Origin: Streptomyces sp. AA1529
GTDB taxonomy: Bacteria > Actinomycetota > Actinomycetes > Streptomycetales > Streptomycetaceae
Assembly (NCBI RefSeq): GCF_000280905.1
Contig: NZ_ALAP01000083.1
Span: 1-64,000 of the forward strand
Direction of reading: 5' to 3'
DNA length: 64,000 nt
Made by a program: the position numbers and the translations under genes
Shown: piece by piece, positions 7,653 through 16,283 of the stretch
Layout: every line of letters begins with the position of its first letter
Numbering within the stretch: the first letter of the stretch is position 1
Notes under the pieces: model-generated
What the model was told of the DNA's origin: nothing
What the model saw: only the letters and a program-made list of their open reading frames with translations
Databases searched by the model: none

Positions 7653-10593
7653 GGGTCACCTCAAGACCGTCGTCGGGCGAGTAGCGCAATTCGAAGCCTG
7701 CCAGAGAGCACTGACATTCCTCATCGAGCGCGAGGATCAACTGTCCGGCGAGCCAGTGGCAGTCACGTCCCTGCCATGCCCCGACGTACAGCTCCTCCAG
7801 TTCGGCCACCGCACGGTCCGCGGTCGCGAAACAGAACTGGTAGGGCAGCCGCAGGGCGCTGGCCGCAACGGCTCTGGCGCGGTGCGGGTCCGGCGCGGCG
7901 TCGGTCGGCAGCTCCAAACCCCCTCGGGCCCTGCCGCGTTCGTCCGGTGGCAGGTGCGGCAGCGTGCGCAAGGCGCCGACGGCGGTGCGTTGGACGACCA
8001 GCACTTCCACGCTGTCCTCGGTGTCCCGGACCTGCTGTCGCCCGGCAGGGGTGTCGTCGGCGTCGCCGACCCCCGCATCGATCCAGCCCAGCAGCGATCT
8101 GCCGGCTGCTCTGGGCGCGGGCAGCCGGTACGTCCTGGCCTTCCTCTGCTGCTCGGCCCGGTGTGCCTCGTCGGTCTTCTCCGCCGCCGCCATCGCCTCT
8201 TGCCAACCCGCAGGCCCTTGCGGGACCGAGCTGTAGGCATCCTGGACCAACGGGGCGATGTCCGCCGGTAGCCGCACCGCGTCTCCGCAGTCGGCGAGAT
8301 GCGGACGGAGTACCGCCGCGGCGCGCAGCAGCGGCCACGTCCCGTACACCGCCCGGGAACCCCGGATGGGCACCGGGGGCGGTCCGACAGTCCCGGTCCA
8401 CTCTCCCCCTCCGTCGTCGGGTTCCACGCCGGTGACCAGGCAGCGGGCGGTGCGCAGCCGCGCAGGGCGCTCCCGCTCGTGGCGGTGGAGCCGGCCCATG
8501 CGTTGCAGGATGAGGTCCACCGGCGCGAGGTCGGTGACCAGGAGATCGAAGTCCACGTCCAGAGACTGTTCGGCGACCTGGCTGGCCACCACGATGTGCG
8601 CGCCCTCAGGCCGCTTCCCGGCGCAGATTTCCGGCGGGCCGAAACGCTCCCGAAGATCGGCGTCCTTGGCAGCGCGGTCCAGGTCCACGAAGCGCCCATG
8701 CGCGACCGTCACCGCATCCGCCCCGAAACGCTCACGCAGTACGGCCGCAGTATCCCGCACCCGGTCCACCGTGTTGCGGACAACCAGAGAACACCCTCCG
8801 TCGGCCAGTTCCGCAGCCAAACGGTCGGCGATCACCTCCGGGGCGTCCGCCAGCGTCTCGACGTGCACCTGCGTGCCGCGGCCCGAGGCTGCCGGAGCGC
8901 GCTCTACCGCCGTCCCGCCCGGTGCGACCGCAGTGAGCAGAGGGTAGGAATGCCCGGCCCCGTCCGGTCGCAGCGTGTCCGGGTACGCCTGCGAGCCCGC
9001 GTAGGCACGCGCCAGCTCCCTCCGCCGCGCTGCCGGAAGCGTTGCCGAGAGCACCACGACCGGCACCCGGTAGGCACCCAGCCAGGCCAAAGCTCCGTCC
9101 AGATAGGTATCCATGTACGCGTCGTAAGCGTGGGCCTCGTCGATCACGACTGCCTTGCCCGCCAATGCCAGATGGCGCAGAACGAGATGGCGGGTCTTCA
9201 GCGCCCCGAAGAGAAGCTGATCGATCGTGCCCACGACGAAGGACGAGAGCATCCCCTTCTTCCGCCCCCGCAGCCAGTGGTGCGCCACCAGCTCCGCTGT
9301 GTGTCTGATGTGCCCGCCCTCGCGGTGCGAGCCCCGTTCCCACATGTCGTCGGTCTCCACGGCCAGTGGGCGGGACGGGGCGCCCATCAACGCCGTGTAG
9401 TGCGGATTGAGTGCGGACTTGGCGTGAGCGAGGAACACGGAGTGGGCACCCCGCTTCCCGTCTGCGTCCGGCAACCGGCCCAGCCAGTCCGTGAGCCGGG
9501 GGAACATCGCGTCGCCGGTCGCCCGGGTCGGCAGCGCGAAGAAACAACCACCCGCACCGGACCGCGCGGCGAACACCTCCGCCACGGCGAGCGCCGCCTC
9601 CGTCTTTCCCTCGCCCATCGGCGCCTCGATGATCAGCAGGCCAGGCGCCGGTAGCTCGCGGGCCAACCGGACCGCAGCGGCCTGCACCGGGCGCACCTGG
9701 GCACCCGGCGGAAGGGCGAACCGGCTGCTGTAGTGGGCGTCGGCTTCCTCCGGCGGATTCACCGCCTCCCAGGGGCGGGGGAGTTCGAGTCCACCCCATG
9801 CCGTCTCGACCCGCTCTGCGGAGGTCTGCCCCTGCGCATCGGGGTAGTACGGGAAGAGATCGGGGTTGCTCGCGATCCAGTCCGCCACGATCACCGTCGC
9901 AGACAGCAACACCTGAACAGGCTGCGGAAGCCGTACGTCTCTCCAGGACGGCAACCGCTCTGCTACTTCGCAAGCCGCCGCCGCGGCGTCCAGCAACTCC
10001 GTCTGCACGCTGCGCCAGAGGGCCTCGCTCGTTCCGCGAGTACGGATCAACTCAGTCCTGCCACGCAGATGCCTGACCTGCCCCGCGTCCGGTGGTAGGC
10101 CGTGGTGTCCCCCGACGATCACGGTGAACTGCCCGCGTGCCGACTTGGGCAGCTCTCCCCGCTGCTCCAGCCATTCCTCCAGGAGGATCTGTCCGGCCAG
10201 GCCATGAGGGGACGCGCTGCGCTCGGTGAGTAGACGCCGCGTCGGCATCGTCAGCCCCTGGTCCTGCATCGCGCCTGCGAGGTCCTCCACCTGACAGGCG
10301 AAGGCCGGCGTCGCCTTCCCGATGTCGTGCACTGTCGCCAGCCAGACCGTCAGTAGCCGCGCCTCTGCCTCACCACCCGGCATCGCGGCGGCGATTGAGC
10401 GCCGTACCTGCACGGGCAGCCAGTGATCCCAAAGCCGCCCGGCGACCTCGCCGCTGTCGGCCATGTGTCGCCACAGCGGCAGCCAGGCCCCGCTCCTGCC
10501 GGCCTCGCGCTGGTCGGATTTTGCCCACACCTTCCGAGCGGGCATGGACAGCCCCTGTCCCAGTCGCGCCACCTGGGGCCGCCTGTTATTCAT
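7642..10593 (-). CDS. cas3: CRISPR helicase-nuclease Cas3
   Basis: Degrades target DNA after Cascade binding. At 983 residues it has the usual single-chain HD nuclease plus SF2 helicase layout. HD motif VHDIGK is at about 88-93, with an upstream His in LWRHM. Walker A APMGEGKTE is near 323, DEAH in VIDEAHAYD near 483, motif III VVLSATLP, and motif VI LQRMGRLHRH near 694. No catalytic motif is missing. The start is uncertain: ATG 10593 has a poor ribosome site, and ATG 10545 (MPARKVWAKSD) would fit the family N-terminus better. It is divergent from the CRISPR array across a 238-bp leader region. Confidence 0.95.
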   Translation of the reverse strand: MNNRRPQVARLGQGLSMPARKVWAKSDQREAGRSGAWLPLWRHMADSGEVAGRLWDHWLPVQVRRSIAAAMPGGEAEARLLTVWLATVHDIGKATPAFACQVEDLAGAMQDQGLTMPTRRLLTERSASPHGLAGQILLEEWLEQRGELPKSARGQFTVIVGGHHGLPPDAGQVRHLRGRTELIRTRGTSEALWRSVQTELLDAAAAACEVAERLPSWRDVRLPQPVQVLLSATVIVADWIASNPDLFPYYPDAQGQTSAERVETAWGGLELPRPWEAVNPPEEADAHYSSRFALPPGAQVRPVQAAAVRLARELPAPGLLIIEAPMGEGKTEAALAVAEVFAARSGAGGCFFALPTRATGDAMFPRLTDWLGRLPDADGKRGAHSVFLAHAKSALNPHYTALMGAPSRPLAVETDDMWERGSHREGGHIRHTAELVAHHWLRGRKKGMLSSFVVGTIDQLLFGALKTRHLVLRHLALAGKAVVIDEAHAYDAYMDTYLDGALAWLGAYRVPVVVLSATLPAARRRELARAYAGSQAYPDTLRPDGAGHSYPLLTAVAPGGTAVERAPAASGRGTQVHVETLADAPEVIADRLAAELADGGCSLVVRNTVDRVRDTAAVLRERFGADAVTVAHGRFVDLDRAAKDADLRERFGPPEICAGKRPEGAHIVVASQVAEQSLDVDFDLLVTDLAPVDLILQRMGRLHRHERERPARLRTARCLVTGVEPDDGGGEWTGTVGPPPVPIRGSRAVYGTWPLLRAAAVLRPHLADCGDAVRLPADIAPLVQDAYSSVPQGPAGWQEAMAAAEKTDEAHRAEQQRKARTYRLPAPRAAGRSLLGWIDAGVGDADDTPAGRQQVRDTEDSVEVLVVQRTAVGALRTLPHLPPDERGRARGGLELPTDAAPDPHRARAVAASALRLPYQFCFATADRAVAELEELYVGAWQGRDCHWLAGQLILALDEECQCSLAGFELRYSPDDGLEVTRAP

Positions 10594-10831
10594 AGAGAGG
10601 ATTAGAGCCTTGAGAGCAGGGCGATATTGTGTTCTTGGATGAATCTGGCTGATAAGAGTCGTTACCGATCAGTGTCCATCAAGTGCTGCTCTTCTCGATG
10701 CTGACTCGCGCCTGCCTGCTTCCAGAGGGAGGCGTCGGGGTGTTCCCTTCTACCTGGTGGGAGAAATGTCTGATTCTCAACTTGTTGCTCAGAAGAGTCT
10801 CTTCTCCGGTTAGAACCCCAGGTCAGCAAGA
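10594..10831 (+). promoter_or_regulatory. CRISPR leader and divergent cas3 promoter region
   Basis: This 238-bp stretch between the cas3 start and the first array repeat is visibly richer in A and T than its surroundings (for example 10600-10680 and 10760-10800). The repeats read on the plus strand in the orientation known for type I-E transcripts, so this is the leader side. No clear promoter hexamers can be assigned by eye. Confidence 0.6.
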
Positions 10832-11125
10832 CTGCTCCCCGCGCAGCGGGGATGGACCCGGCGCGAACTCCGCTACCGGCTTCTGGGCCAACTGCTCCCC
10901 GCGCAGCGGGGATGGACCCTGCACTCAGTGCAGCACCAGCGCCGTCTCCGACTGCTCCCCGCGCAGCGGGGATGGACCCTCGTCTCGATAAGGTGAACGC
11001 GTAGAAGATCACTGCTCCCCGCGCAGCGGGGATGGACCCCGGGCGGGCCGACGACCAGCGTGGAGGTTCCGCTGCTCCCCGCGCAGCGGGGATGGACCCC
11101 CAGCCTCGGTCACCTCACCCAGCTA
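10832..11125 (+). CRISPR. Type I-E CRISPR array, leader-proximal half
   Basis: Five identical 28-bp repeats start at 10832, 10892, 10952, 11012 and 11072. Each is CTGCTCCCCGCG followed by CAGCGGGGATGGACCC. The period is exactly 60, giving four 32-bp spacers and the first 26 bases of a fifth (11100-11125). The repeat folds as CCCCGC-GCA-GCGGGG with a 3-nt loop, one base shorter than in E. coli type I-E. The fifth spacer is cut by the IS630-type element and resumes at 12690. Repeat identity suggests a young or homogenised array. Confidence 0.98.
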
Positions 11126-11176
11126 GTGCCGCATCAGGCAACGTTCGCCCTGGGGGCGGTCTGCGACGATGTCTTC

Positions 11177-11509
11177 ATGGACGAAGAAGTCATTCCCATT
11201 CTTCGCGTCGAGGACGCTGCGGCGGCGGTCGCTTGGTACGAACGGCTGGGCTTCGCCAAGCAGTGGGAACACCGCTTCGAACCGGGACTTCCCGCGTTCG
11301 TCGAGGTCGCCTGGGGCGGGGTGCGGTTGTTCTTGTCGGAGCACAAGGGCGATGCCCGCCCTGACACGTTGGTCTACCTCCGCGTTCGTAATGTCGAGGC
11401 CATCGCCTCCGAGTTCGGTGTGCAAGCGAAGGATGCTCCGTGGGCGCGTGAGATTGAGCTGCGCGACCCTGATGGCAACCGGCTGCGGATCGGCACGCCG
11501 ACGGAATGA
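11177..11509 (+). CDS. VOC-family bleomycin-resistance/glyoxalase-like protein
   Basis: A 110-residue protein of the vicinal oxygen chelate fold. Known members bind bleomycin-type drugs or catalyse metal-dependent reactions. It shows the usual ILRVEDAAAAVAWYERLGF start, the central VRLFLSEHKG strand and the C-terminal ELRDPDGNRLRIG. The size and the absence of an obvious second metal-ligand set favour a drug-binding (Ble-like) role, but this is inference. ATG 11177 begins 24 bases inside the left inverted repeat, so the gene is passenger DNA of the IS630-type element. The open frame extends back into the array, but that part is not coding. Confidence 0.82.
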   Translation: MDEEVIPILRVEDAAAAVAWYERLGFAKQWEHRFEPGLPAFVEVAWGGVRLFLSEHKGDARPDTLVYLRVRNVEAIASEFGVQAKDAPWAREIELRDPDGNRLRIGTPTE

Positions 11510-11539
11510 CGCTCGTCGGCAGCGTGCGGCAGGGAAGCT

Positions 11540-12679
11540 GTGCTGGTGGCTGAGCGAGTACGCGTCCGCGAGATCGATGACGACGAGGGGCACCGCCTGC
11601 TGCGGATCATCCGCCGGGGCAGCGGGTCGGTGGTGACCTGGCGGCGGGCGCAGATGGTGCTGCTGTCCGCACAGCGCATGTCCGTGGCGAAGATCGCCGA
11701 GGTGACGTTCACCAGCGCGGACCGGGTCCGGGATGTGATCCACAACTTCAACGCCGACGGCTTCGACTCCCTCTGCCCGAAGTACAAGGGCGGTCGACCC
11801 AGGACGTTCACCCTCCCCGAGCGGCGCGAGATCAAAAAGATCGCCAAGTCCAGGCCGGCCGAGCACGGTCTGCCGTTCTTGACCTGGAGCCTGGCCAAGT
11901 TGGCCGACTTCCTGGTCGCCGAGGGGGTGGTCGACGACATCAGCCACGAGGGCCTGCGGGTCCTGCTCCGCGAGGAGGGCGTGTCCTTTCAACGCATAAA
12001 GACTTGGAAGACCTTCCGCGACCCCGACTACGCCGCCAAGAAGGCCCGTGTCGAACACCTCTACGCGATCGCCGACGGCGAGGTCATACCCGAGGACGGC
12101 GAGCCCGACGTCGTCGCATGCCTGGACGAGTTCGGCCCGCTCAACCTCCAGCCCCACCCCGGCCGGCAGTGGGCCGAGCGCGGCGGACGGCATAAGGACC
12201 CCGACCGGGAGCCCCGGCCCCGACGGCGGGCGACCTACACCCGCACGCACGGGGTCAGGCATCTGTTCGCCGCCTACGACCTTGCCCGGGACAAGCTCTA
12301 CGGCCACATCAAGCCGAGGAAGAACCGGACGAGGTTCCTGGAGTTCTGCCGCTACCTGCGCAGCCTCTACCCGCCCAAGATCCGCATTGCGATCGTGCTC
12401 GACAACTTCTCCCCGCACCTGACCACGAAGAAGGACAGCCGGGTCGGCGACTGGGCCGCGGCCAATAACGTCGAGCTCGCCTACACGCCCACGAACAGCT
12501 CGTGGCTGAACCGCATCGAGGCCCAGTTCACCGCCCTGCGCTACTTCGCTCTGGACGGTACCGACCACGCCAGCCACAGGGAGCAGGGCAGCATGATCCG
12601 CCGCTACGTCATCTGGCGAAACCGTCACGCCGCCGATCAACGCCTACGAGCCGTGGTCGACAGGGCGAACGTTGCCTGA
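11540..12679 (+). CDS. IS630-family DDE transposase
   Basis: A 379-residue transposase from GTG 11540. An N-terminal helix-turn-helix (about 30-100, KIAEVTFTSADRVRDVI) precedes the DDE nuclease domain. The catalytic residues appear in VACLDEFGPL, AIVLDNFSPH and WLNRIEAQF, the IS630 pattern. The stop codon lies inside the right inverted repeat. The open frame is intact, so the element may still move. A gap of 30 bases separates it from the VOC gene and both could share a transcript. Confidence 0.93.
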   Translation: MLVAERVRVREIDDDEGHRLLRIIRRGSGSVVTWRRAQMVLLSAQRMSVAKIAEVTFTSADRVRDVIHNFNADGFDSLCPKYKGGRPRTFTLPERREIKKIAKSRPAEHGLPFLTWSLAKLADFLVAEGVVDDISHEGLRVLLREEGVSFQRIKTWKTFRDPDYAAKKARVEHLYAIADGEVIPEDGEPDVVACLDEFGPLNLQPHPGRQWAERGGRHKDPDREPRPRRRATYTRTHGVRHLFAAYDLARDKLYGHIKPRKNRTRFLEFCRYLRSLYPPKIRIAIVLDNFSPHLTTKKDSRVGDWAAANNVELAYTPTNSSWLNRIEAQFTALRYFALDGTDHASHREQGSMIRRYVIWRNRHAADQRLRAVVDRANVA

Positions 12680-12689
12680 TGCGGCACTA

Positions 12690-12963
12690 GGGCTTCTGCT
12701 CCCCGCGCAGCGGGGATGGACCCTTCGTACCTTGAAGTCAGTCGGGTACGAAAATCTGCTCCCCGCGCAGCGGGGATGGACCCATCGCAGCGAACGCGCC
12801 GGGCCCGAACCGGCGCTGCTCCCCGCGCAGCGGGGATGGACCCAAGGAGTTCCGGAAGGTGGCCGAGGCGATGGGCTGCTCCCCGCGCAGCGGGGATGGA
12901 CCCCACGTCGGCCAGTGGGGCGGAATCAACGGCGTCTGCTCCCCGCGCAGCGGGGATGGACCC
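12690..12963 (+). CRISPR. Type I-E CRISPR array, leader-distal half
   Basis: The last six bases of the interrupted spacer (12690-12695) are followed by five repeats at 12696, 12756, 12816, 12876 and 12936. All are identical to those before the insertion, with four 32-bp spacers between them. The whole array therefore has ten repeats and nine spacers. The distal repeat is not degenerate, which is unusual for the old end of an array. Sequence after 12963 shows no further repeat. Confidence 0.98.
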
Positions 12964-13215
12964 TACGACGTCGACCGAGTCCTGTTGCTTCGCAGCCTGG
13001 TCGGTCGCTACACCAAGGCTGATCGTTCTATTGGAAGGCAACAACACGGAGTACGGGTCGTGTCAGGTTCACCGGTTCGGGGTGTCGTTAGACGGCGGTT
13101 GGACGAACGCCTTCGGACGATGCAACACGAGACTGAAACAGACGGACGTGCACACGTACCCTGATCAGGAATGATGTCACTCTCCGATACGAGCGGGTAC
13201 GAGCCAAACGAACGC

Positions 13216-13247
13216 CCGCGTGCTCGTAATGCGTAGGTCGTAGGTTC
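13216..13247 (+). pseudogene. tRNA-Thr(CGU)-like 3' fragment
   Basis: The stretch ending tgctcgtaatgcgtaggtc and then gtaggttc resembles a tRNA from the anticodon stem-loop (loop CTCGTAA, anticodon CGT) through the variable loop to the 5' side of the T arm. The D arm before it and the T-stem and acceptor after it are absent. Partial tRNA 3' halves are typical attachment-site scars of integrative elements. No integrase gene is present nearby. It could be chance resemblance over about 27 bases. Confidence 0.35.
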
Positions 13248-13379
13248 TGTGTGCAGCAGAGATGCGGCACGCGCTGGGGCCAGCGAGTCACGTGCCCAGG
13301 CCCCCTCCGGGCAGGCTGAGGAAGGCGGATGAGCGTGGCGCCGGACCTTTCCCCACCAGGGCTGGAGGCGGAGTCCGCC

Positions 13380-13430
13380 AGGGACTTTTCAGGGACTTTC
13401 AGCTCTGTCCGAGGGACTTGTGAGGGACTT
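13380..13430 (+). repeat. Four phased direct repeats AGGGACTT
   Basis: AGGGACTT occurs at 13380, 13391, 13412 and 13423. The start-to-start spacings are 11, 21 and 11 bases, about one or two helical turns, so all copies face the same side of the DNA. This pattern suits cooperative protein binding, such as a regulator or integrase arm sites. The region 12964-13461 otherwise contains no convincing gene on either strand. Confidence 0.6.
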
Positions 13431-13461
13431 CGAGCCGCGTAAAGCAGTAAGGGTGTGAAAG

Positions 13462-13503
13462 CCTGGAAAGGGCCTCCGTCGCTGGTCAGAGGCCCTTTCC
13501 AGG
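13462..13503 (-). terminator. Strong hairpin after rnpB
   Basis: A perfect 15-bp inverted repeat, cctggaaagggcctc at 13462-13476 and gaggccctttccagg at 13489-13503, with a 12-nt loop. It lies about 20 bases beyond the 3' end of rnpB on the minus strand. There is no long U run, as is usual in high-GC actinobacteria. A terminator role for rnpB is inferred. The stem could also act on the plus strand. Confidence 0.7.
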
Positions 13504-13523
13504 GTGAAGCCCCAGGTGGGGGC

Positions 13524-13937
13524 GGACGAGTCGGCCTGTACGCCGGGTTCTGTGGCCTCGGCCGCCTCGCGGCGGCCGGGGTGGCGGCCATCCATCTGGG
13601 ACCGGTGTCGCCACCGGCCTCGTGCGGTCCACCCGCGGACTCGGACGGGTCGCCCTCGAACATCCGCGCAGGGCCGCGTCGCGGCCCCTCTTGACCTTGC
13701 TCCGGATGGGGTTTACCGAGCCGCCCAGGTCACCCTGGGCGCTGGTGGTCTCTTACACCACCGTTTCACCCTTACCGGACTGCCGTCCGAAGACGGGTCC
13801 GGCGGTCTGCTTTCTGTGGCACTGTCCCGCGGGTCACCCCGGGTGGGCGTTACCCACCATCCTGCCCTGTGGAGCCCGGACGTTCCTCGGCGAGGGTGCT
13901 CGGCACCCCCGACGCGGCCGCCCGGCCGGCTCGTCCG
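13524..13937 (-). ncRNA. rnpB: RNase P RNA (class A)
   Basis: The RNA subunit of RNase P, which matures tRNA 5' ends. On the minus strand the universally conserved blocks appear in order: GAGGAACGTCCGGGCTCC near 13890-13873, a CAGGGCAGGATGGTGGGTAA block, and GACAGTGCCACAGAAA near 13825-13810. The 3' part reads AGAACCCGGCGTACAGGCCG near 13551-13532. The P1 helix arms near 13937 and 13527 are complementary with one mismatch. The length of about 410 nt suits an actinobacterial class A RNA. The exact ends are approximate. Open frames over this region are spurious. Confidence 0.95.
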
Positions 13938-14057
13938 CCGTGTGCCCCATCGTACCCGCCGCCCGGCCCGGAGGCGGTGCACGCGCGGGGGCCCCGGGAC
14001 CGCCGGGGACACCCCGGGCGGTCCCTGCGCGGCGCCGCGGGCTCGGCGCCTCGGGGG

Positions 14058-15242
14058 TCAGCGGTGCCAGAGGTCGTCCGGGCTCAGCTCGTCCGGTGTG
14101 CGGTGGCCGGACAGGCCCAGGGTGAGGTGCAGGTCGGCGAGGAAGGAGCGCAGCACGTGCCGGACGCCGTCCTCGCCGCCGTGCGCCAGCCCGTAGGCGA
14201 ACGGGCGGCCGAGCAGGACCGCGCGGGCGCCGAGCGCGAGCGCCTTGAGGGCGTCGGAGCCGGTGCGGACGCCGGAGTCGAACAGGACCTCCGGCCCGGT
14301 GCCCTCCACCGCCCGGACCACGCCGGGGAGCGCGTCGAGGGAGGCCATGGCGCCGTCCACCTGGCGTCCGCCGTGGTTGGAGACGATCACGCCGTCCATG
14401 CCCGCGTCGGCGGCCCGGCGGGCGTCGTCGGGGTGCTGGATGCCTTTGAGGGCGATCGGACCGTCCCAGTGCTGCCGCAGGAACGGCAGCCGGTCCCACG
14501 ACTTGTCGGTCCCCGTGAACATCGGGACCCACCGCAGCACCGCGGCGCCCAGGTCCTCCTCCGGGGACTTGTCCAGGCCCGCCCGGAAGACCGGGTCCGA
14601 GAACGGGATCGCGGTGCCGACCCCGCGGATGAAGGGCAGATACGCCTGGTCCAGGTCCTGCGGGCGCCAGGCCAGCGTCCAGGTGTCGAGGGTGACGACC
14701 AGCGTGCTGTAGCCGGCCTCCCGCGCCCGCCGCAGGATGCTGACGCACACCTCGTCGTCGTTCGGCCAGTAGAGCTGGAACCAGCGCGGAGCGCTCCCGC
14801 CCGCCTCCGCCACCTCCTCGAGCGAGTAGGACGAGGCGGTGGACAGGGCCGCTGTCAGGCCGAGCGAGGCGGCGGCGCGGGCTGTCGCCGTCTCGCCGTC
14901 CGGGTGCAGGATCGACTGGACGCCGACGGGGGCGAGGACGACCGGTGCGGGCATGGCGGTGCCCAGCACCCGCGTCCGCAGGTCGCGGTCGGTGGCGTCG
15001 GTGAGCATGCGCGGGACCAGGCGGTAGTGGTCGAACGCCTCGCGGTTGGCGCGGTGCGTGGCACCGGAGCCCGCGGCTCCGGCGACGTAACCGAAGGCAC
15101 CCGCGTCCAGCCGGGCGCGGGCCGAGGCGCCGAGCCTGGTGGCGTCCGTGGTGAAGGGCGGTACCCGGTCCTCGAGGCCGTGCAGGTATATCTCGTTCTG
15201 GTAGCCGGCGAAGTTCTCCGGCGGGGGCGCGGGGTCGGTCAC
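14058..15242 (-). CDS. FMN-dependent lactate 2-monooxygenase-like enzyme
   Basis: A 394-residue member of the FMN alpha-hydroxyacid oxidase family. It most resembles mycobacterial lactate 2-monooxygenase, which converts L-lactate and oxygen to acetate, CO2 and water. Visible features are the N-terminal YQNEIYLHGL, ARLDAGAFGYVAGAAG, the substrate-binding LDTWTLAWRPQDL, LKGIQHPDDA, catalytic SNHGGRQVDG and the FMN-phosphate segment LFDSGVRTG. The GTG start at 15242 is preceded by GAAGGAG at good spacing. It could instead act on another 2-hydroxyacid. It follows no operon partner closely. 15243-15425 shows nothing clear. Confidence 0.88.
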   Translation of the reverse strand: MTDPAPPPENFAGYQNEIYLHGLEDRVPPFTTDATRLGASARARLDAGAFGYVAGAAGSGATHRANREAFDHYRLVPRMLTDATDRDLRTRVLGTAMPAPVVLAPVGVQSILHPDGETATARAAASLGLTAALSTASSYSLEEVAEAGGSAPRWFQLYWPNDDEVCVSILRRAREAGYSTLVVTLDTWTLAWRPQDLDQAYLPFIRGVGTAIPFSDPVFRAGLDKSPEEDLGAAVLRWVPMFTGTDKSWDRLPFLRQHWDGPIALKGIQHPDDARRAADAGMDGVIVSNHGGRQVDGAMASLDALPGVVRAVEGTGPEVLFDSGVRTGSDALKALALGARAVLLGRPFAYGLAHGGEDGVRHVLRSFLADLHLTLGLSGHRTPDELSPDDLWHR

Positions 15243-15425
15243 GTGCGGGCTCCTTCGCGGGTCGCTGCGCGCCGAGTCTCTCCGCCCCGGCCGCCGATGG
15301 CCACACCCCGGACGGCACCGGCGGCAGCCGCGCACGTCCGCGGGGCGCGGCCGGGCGCGGCACGGTTCCGCCGGTGTCTCCGCCGGCGGGCCGCCCGCGG
15401 TGCCGCGGCCGGTCCCGGAAGCCGC

Positions 15426-16283
15426 TCAGCCCCGGCCGATGTACGGCATCTTCGTGGCCAGCACGGTGGCGAACTGGACGTTGGCCTCCAGCGGCAGGGA
15501 GGCCATGTGCAGGACGGTGCGTGCCACGTCGTCGGCGTCCATGGTCGGCTCCGGGGCACGGTTCCCGTCGGCCTGGGGCACGCCCTGGGACATGGCGGCC
15601 GTCATCTCGGTGGCGGCGTTGCCGATGTCGATCTGACCGCAGGCGACGTCGTGGGCGCGGCCGTCCAGGGACAGCGACTTGGTGAGGCCCGTCATCGCGT
15701 GCTTGGTGGCGGTGTAGGCGATCGAGTCGGGCCGCGGGGTGTGGGCGGAGATCGAGCCGTTGTTGATGATCCGGCCGCCGCGCGGCCGCTGGTCCTTCAT
15801 CAGCCGGAAGGCGGCCTGGGCGCAGAGGAAGGCGCCGTGCAGGTTGACGTCCACGACGGCGCGCCAGTCCTCGAAGGAGAGGTCCGCCAGCGGTACGGCG
15901 GGACCGAACGTGCCCGCGTTGTTGAACAGCAGGTCGAGCCGGCCCTCGTGCTCCCGTACGGAGTCGAACAGCGCGGTGACGGCGGCCGGGTCGGTGACGT
16001 CCGCCGGGACGCACCGGGTGGCGGCGCCCCCGGCGAGCTGCGCGGTCTGCTCCAGCGAGCCCCGGCGGCGGCCCGCGAGCACGACCGTCCAGCCCGCGTC
16101 GGCGAGGGTGAGGGCGACGGCCCGGCCGATCCCGGAGCCGGCTCCGGTCACCACGGCCGTGCCGGCGGTCCGGGGCACCCTCTCGGCGGTCGGCGCGGCC
16201 CGCTCGGCGGTACGGGAGCCCGGTGCGTCGCCCGCCTGTGCCGCCTCGTGTGCCCCGTGGGTCGGGTGGTTCTCGCGCGTCAT
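15426..16283 (-). CDS. Short-chain dehydrogenase/reductase (SDR)
   Basis: A 285-residue NAD(P)-dependent oxidoreductase. After a ~40-residue polar N-terminal extension come the cofactor motif TGAGSGIG, the NNAG motif in [10 protein letters not shown], an active-site Ser in [11 protein letters not shown] and YTATK. The C-terminus [12 protein letters not shown] fits classical SDRs. The substrate cannot be told. ATG 16283 lacks a clear ribosome site, so a later start just before the Rossmann fold or a leaderless transcript is possible. It is divergent from the Bcr/CflA transporter, with 180 bp between them. Confidence 0.88.
   Translation of the reverse strand: MTRENHPTHGAHEAAQAGDAPGSRTAERAAPTAERVPRTAGTAVVTGAGSGIGRAVALTLADAGWTVVLAGRRRGSLEQTAQLAGGAATRCVPADVTDPAAVTALFDSVREHEGRLDLLFNNAGTFGPAVPLADLSFEDWRAVVDVNLHGAFLCAQAAFRLMKDQRPRGGRIINNGSISAHTPRPDSIAYTATKHAMTGLTKSLSLDGRAHDVACGQIDIGNAATEMTAAMSQGVPQADGNRAPEPTMDADDVARTVLHMASLPLEANVQFATVLATKMPYIGRG

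Larger units (their letters stand above)
11124..12689 (+). mobile_element. IS630-type element with passenger gene, inserted in a spacer
   Basis: Perfect 30-bp inverted repeats lie at 11123-11152 and 12661-12690. The ends are flanked by TA on both sides (11124-11125 and 12688-12689), the target duplication known for IS630/Tc1-mariner transposases. Deleting 11126-12689 joins 26 and 6 bases into an exact 32-bp spacer, which proves insertion into the array. Inside are a VOC-family gene and a DDE transposase, both in the direction of array transcription. Most IS630 elements carry only a transposase, so the passenger gene is unusual. Perfect ends and target duplication suggest a recent insertion. 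Confidence 0.95.

Noticed and set aside
10662-11012. Open frame translating through the CRISPR array (repeated GSIPAARGAV)
   Set aside because: It is the repeat unit read in frame because 60 is divisible by three. It is not a gene.
12672-13022. Open frame with LLPAQRGWT repeats
   Set aside because: The same artefact from the distal half of the array.
12964-13210. A further CRISPR unit or leader beyond the last repeat
   Set aside because: No repeat-like hairpin or 60-bp periodicity continues after 12963.
13088-13936. Open frames over the RNase P RNA
   Set aside because: Both strands have open frames only because of high GC. The conserved RNA blocks explain the sequence.
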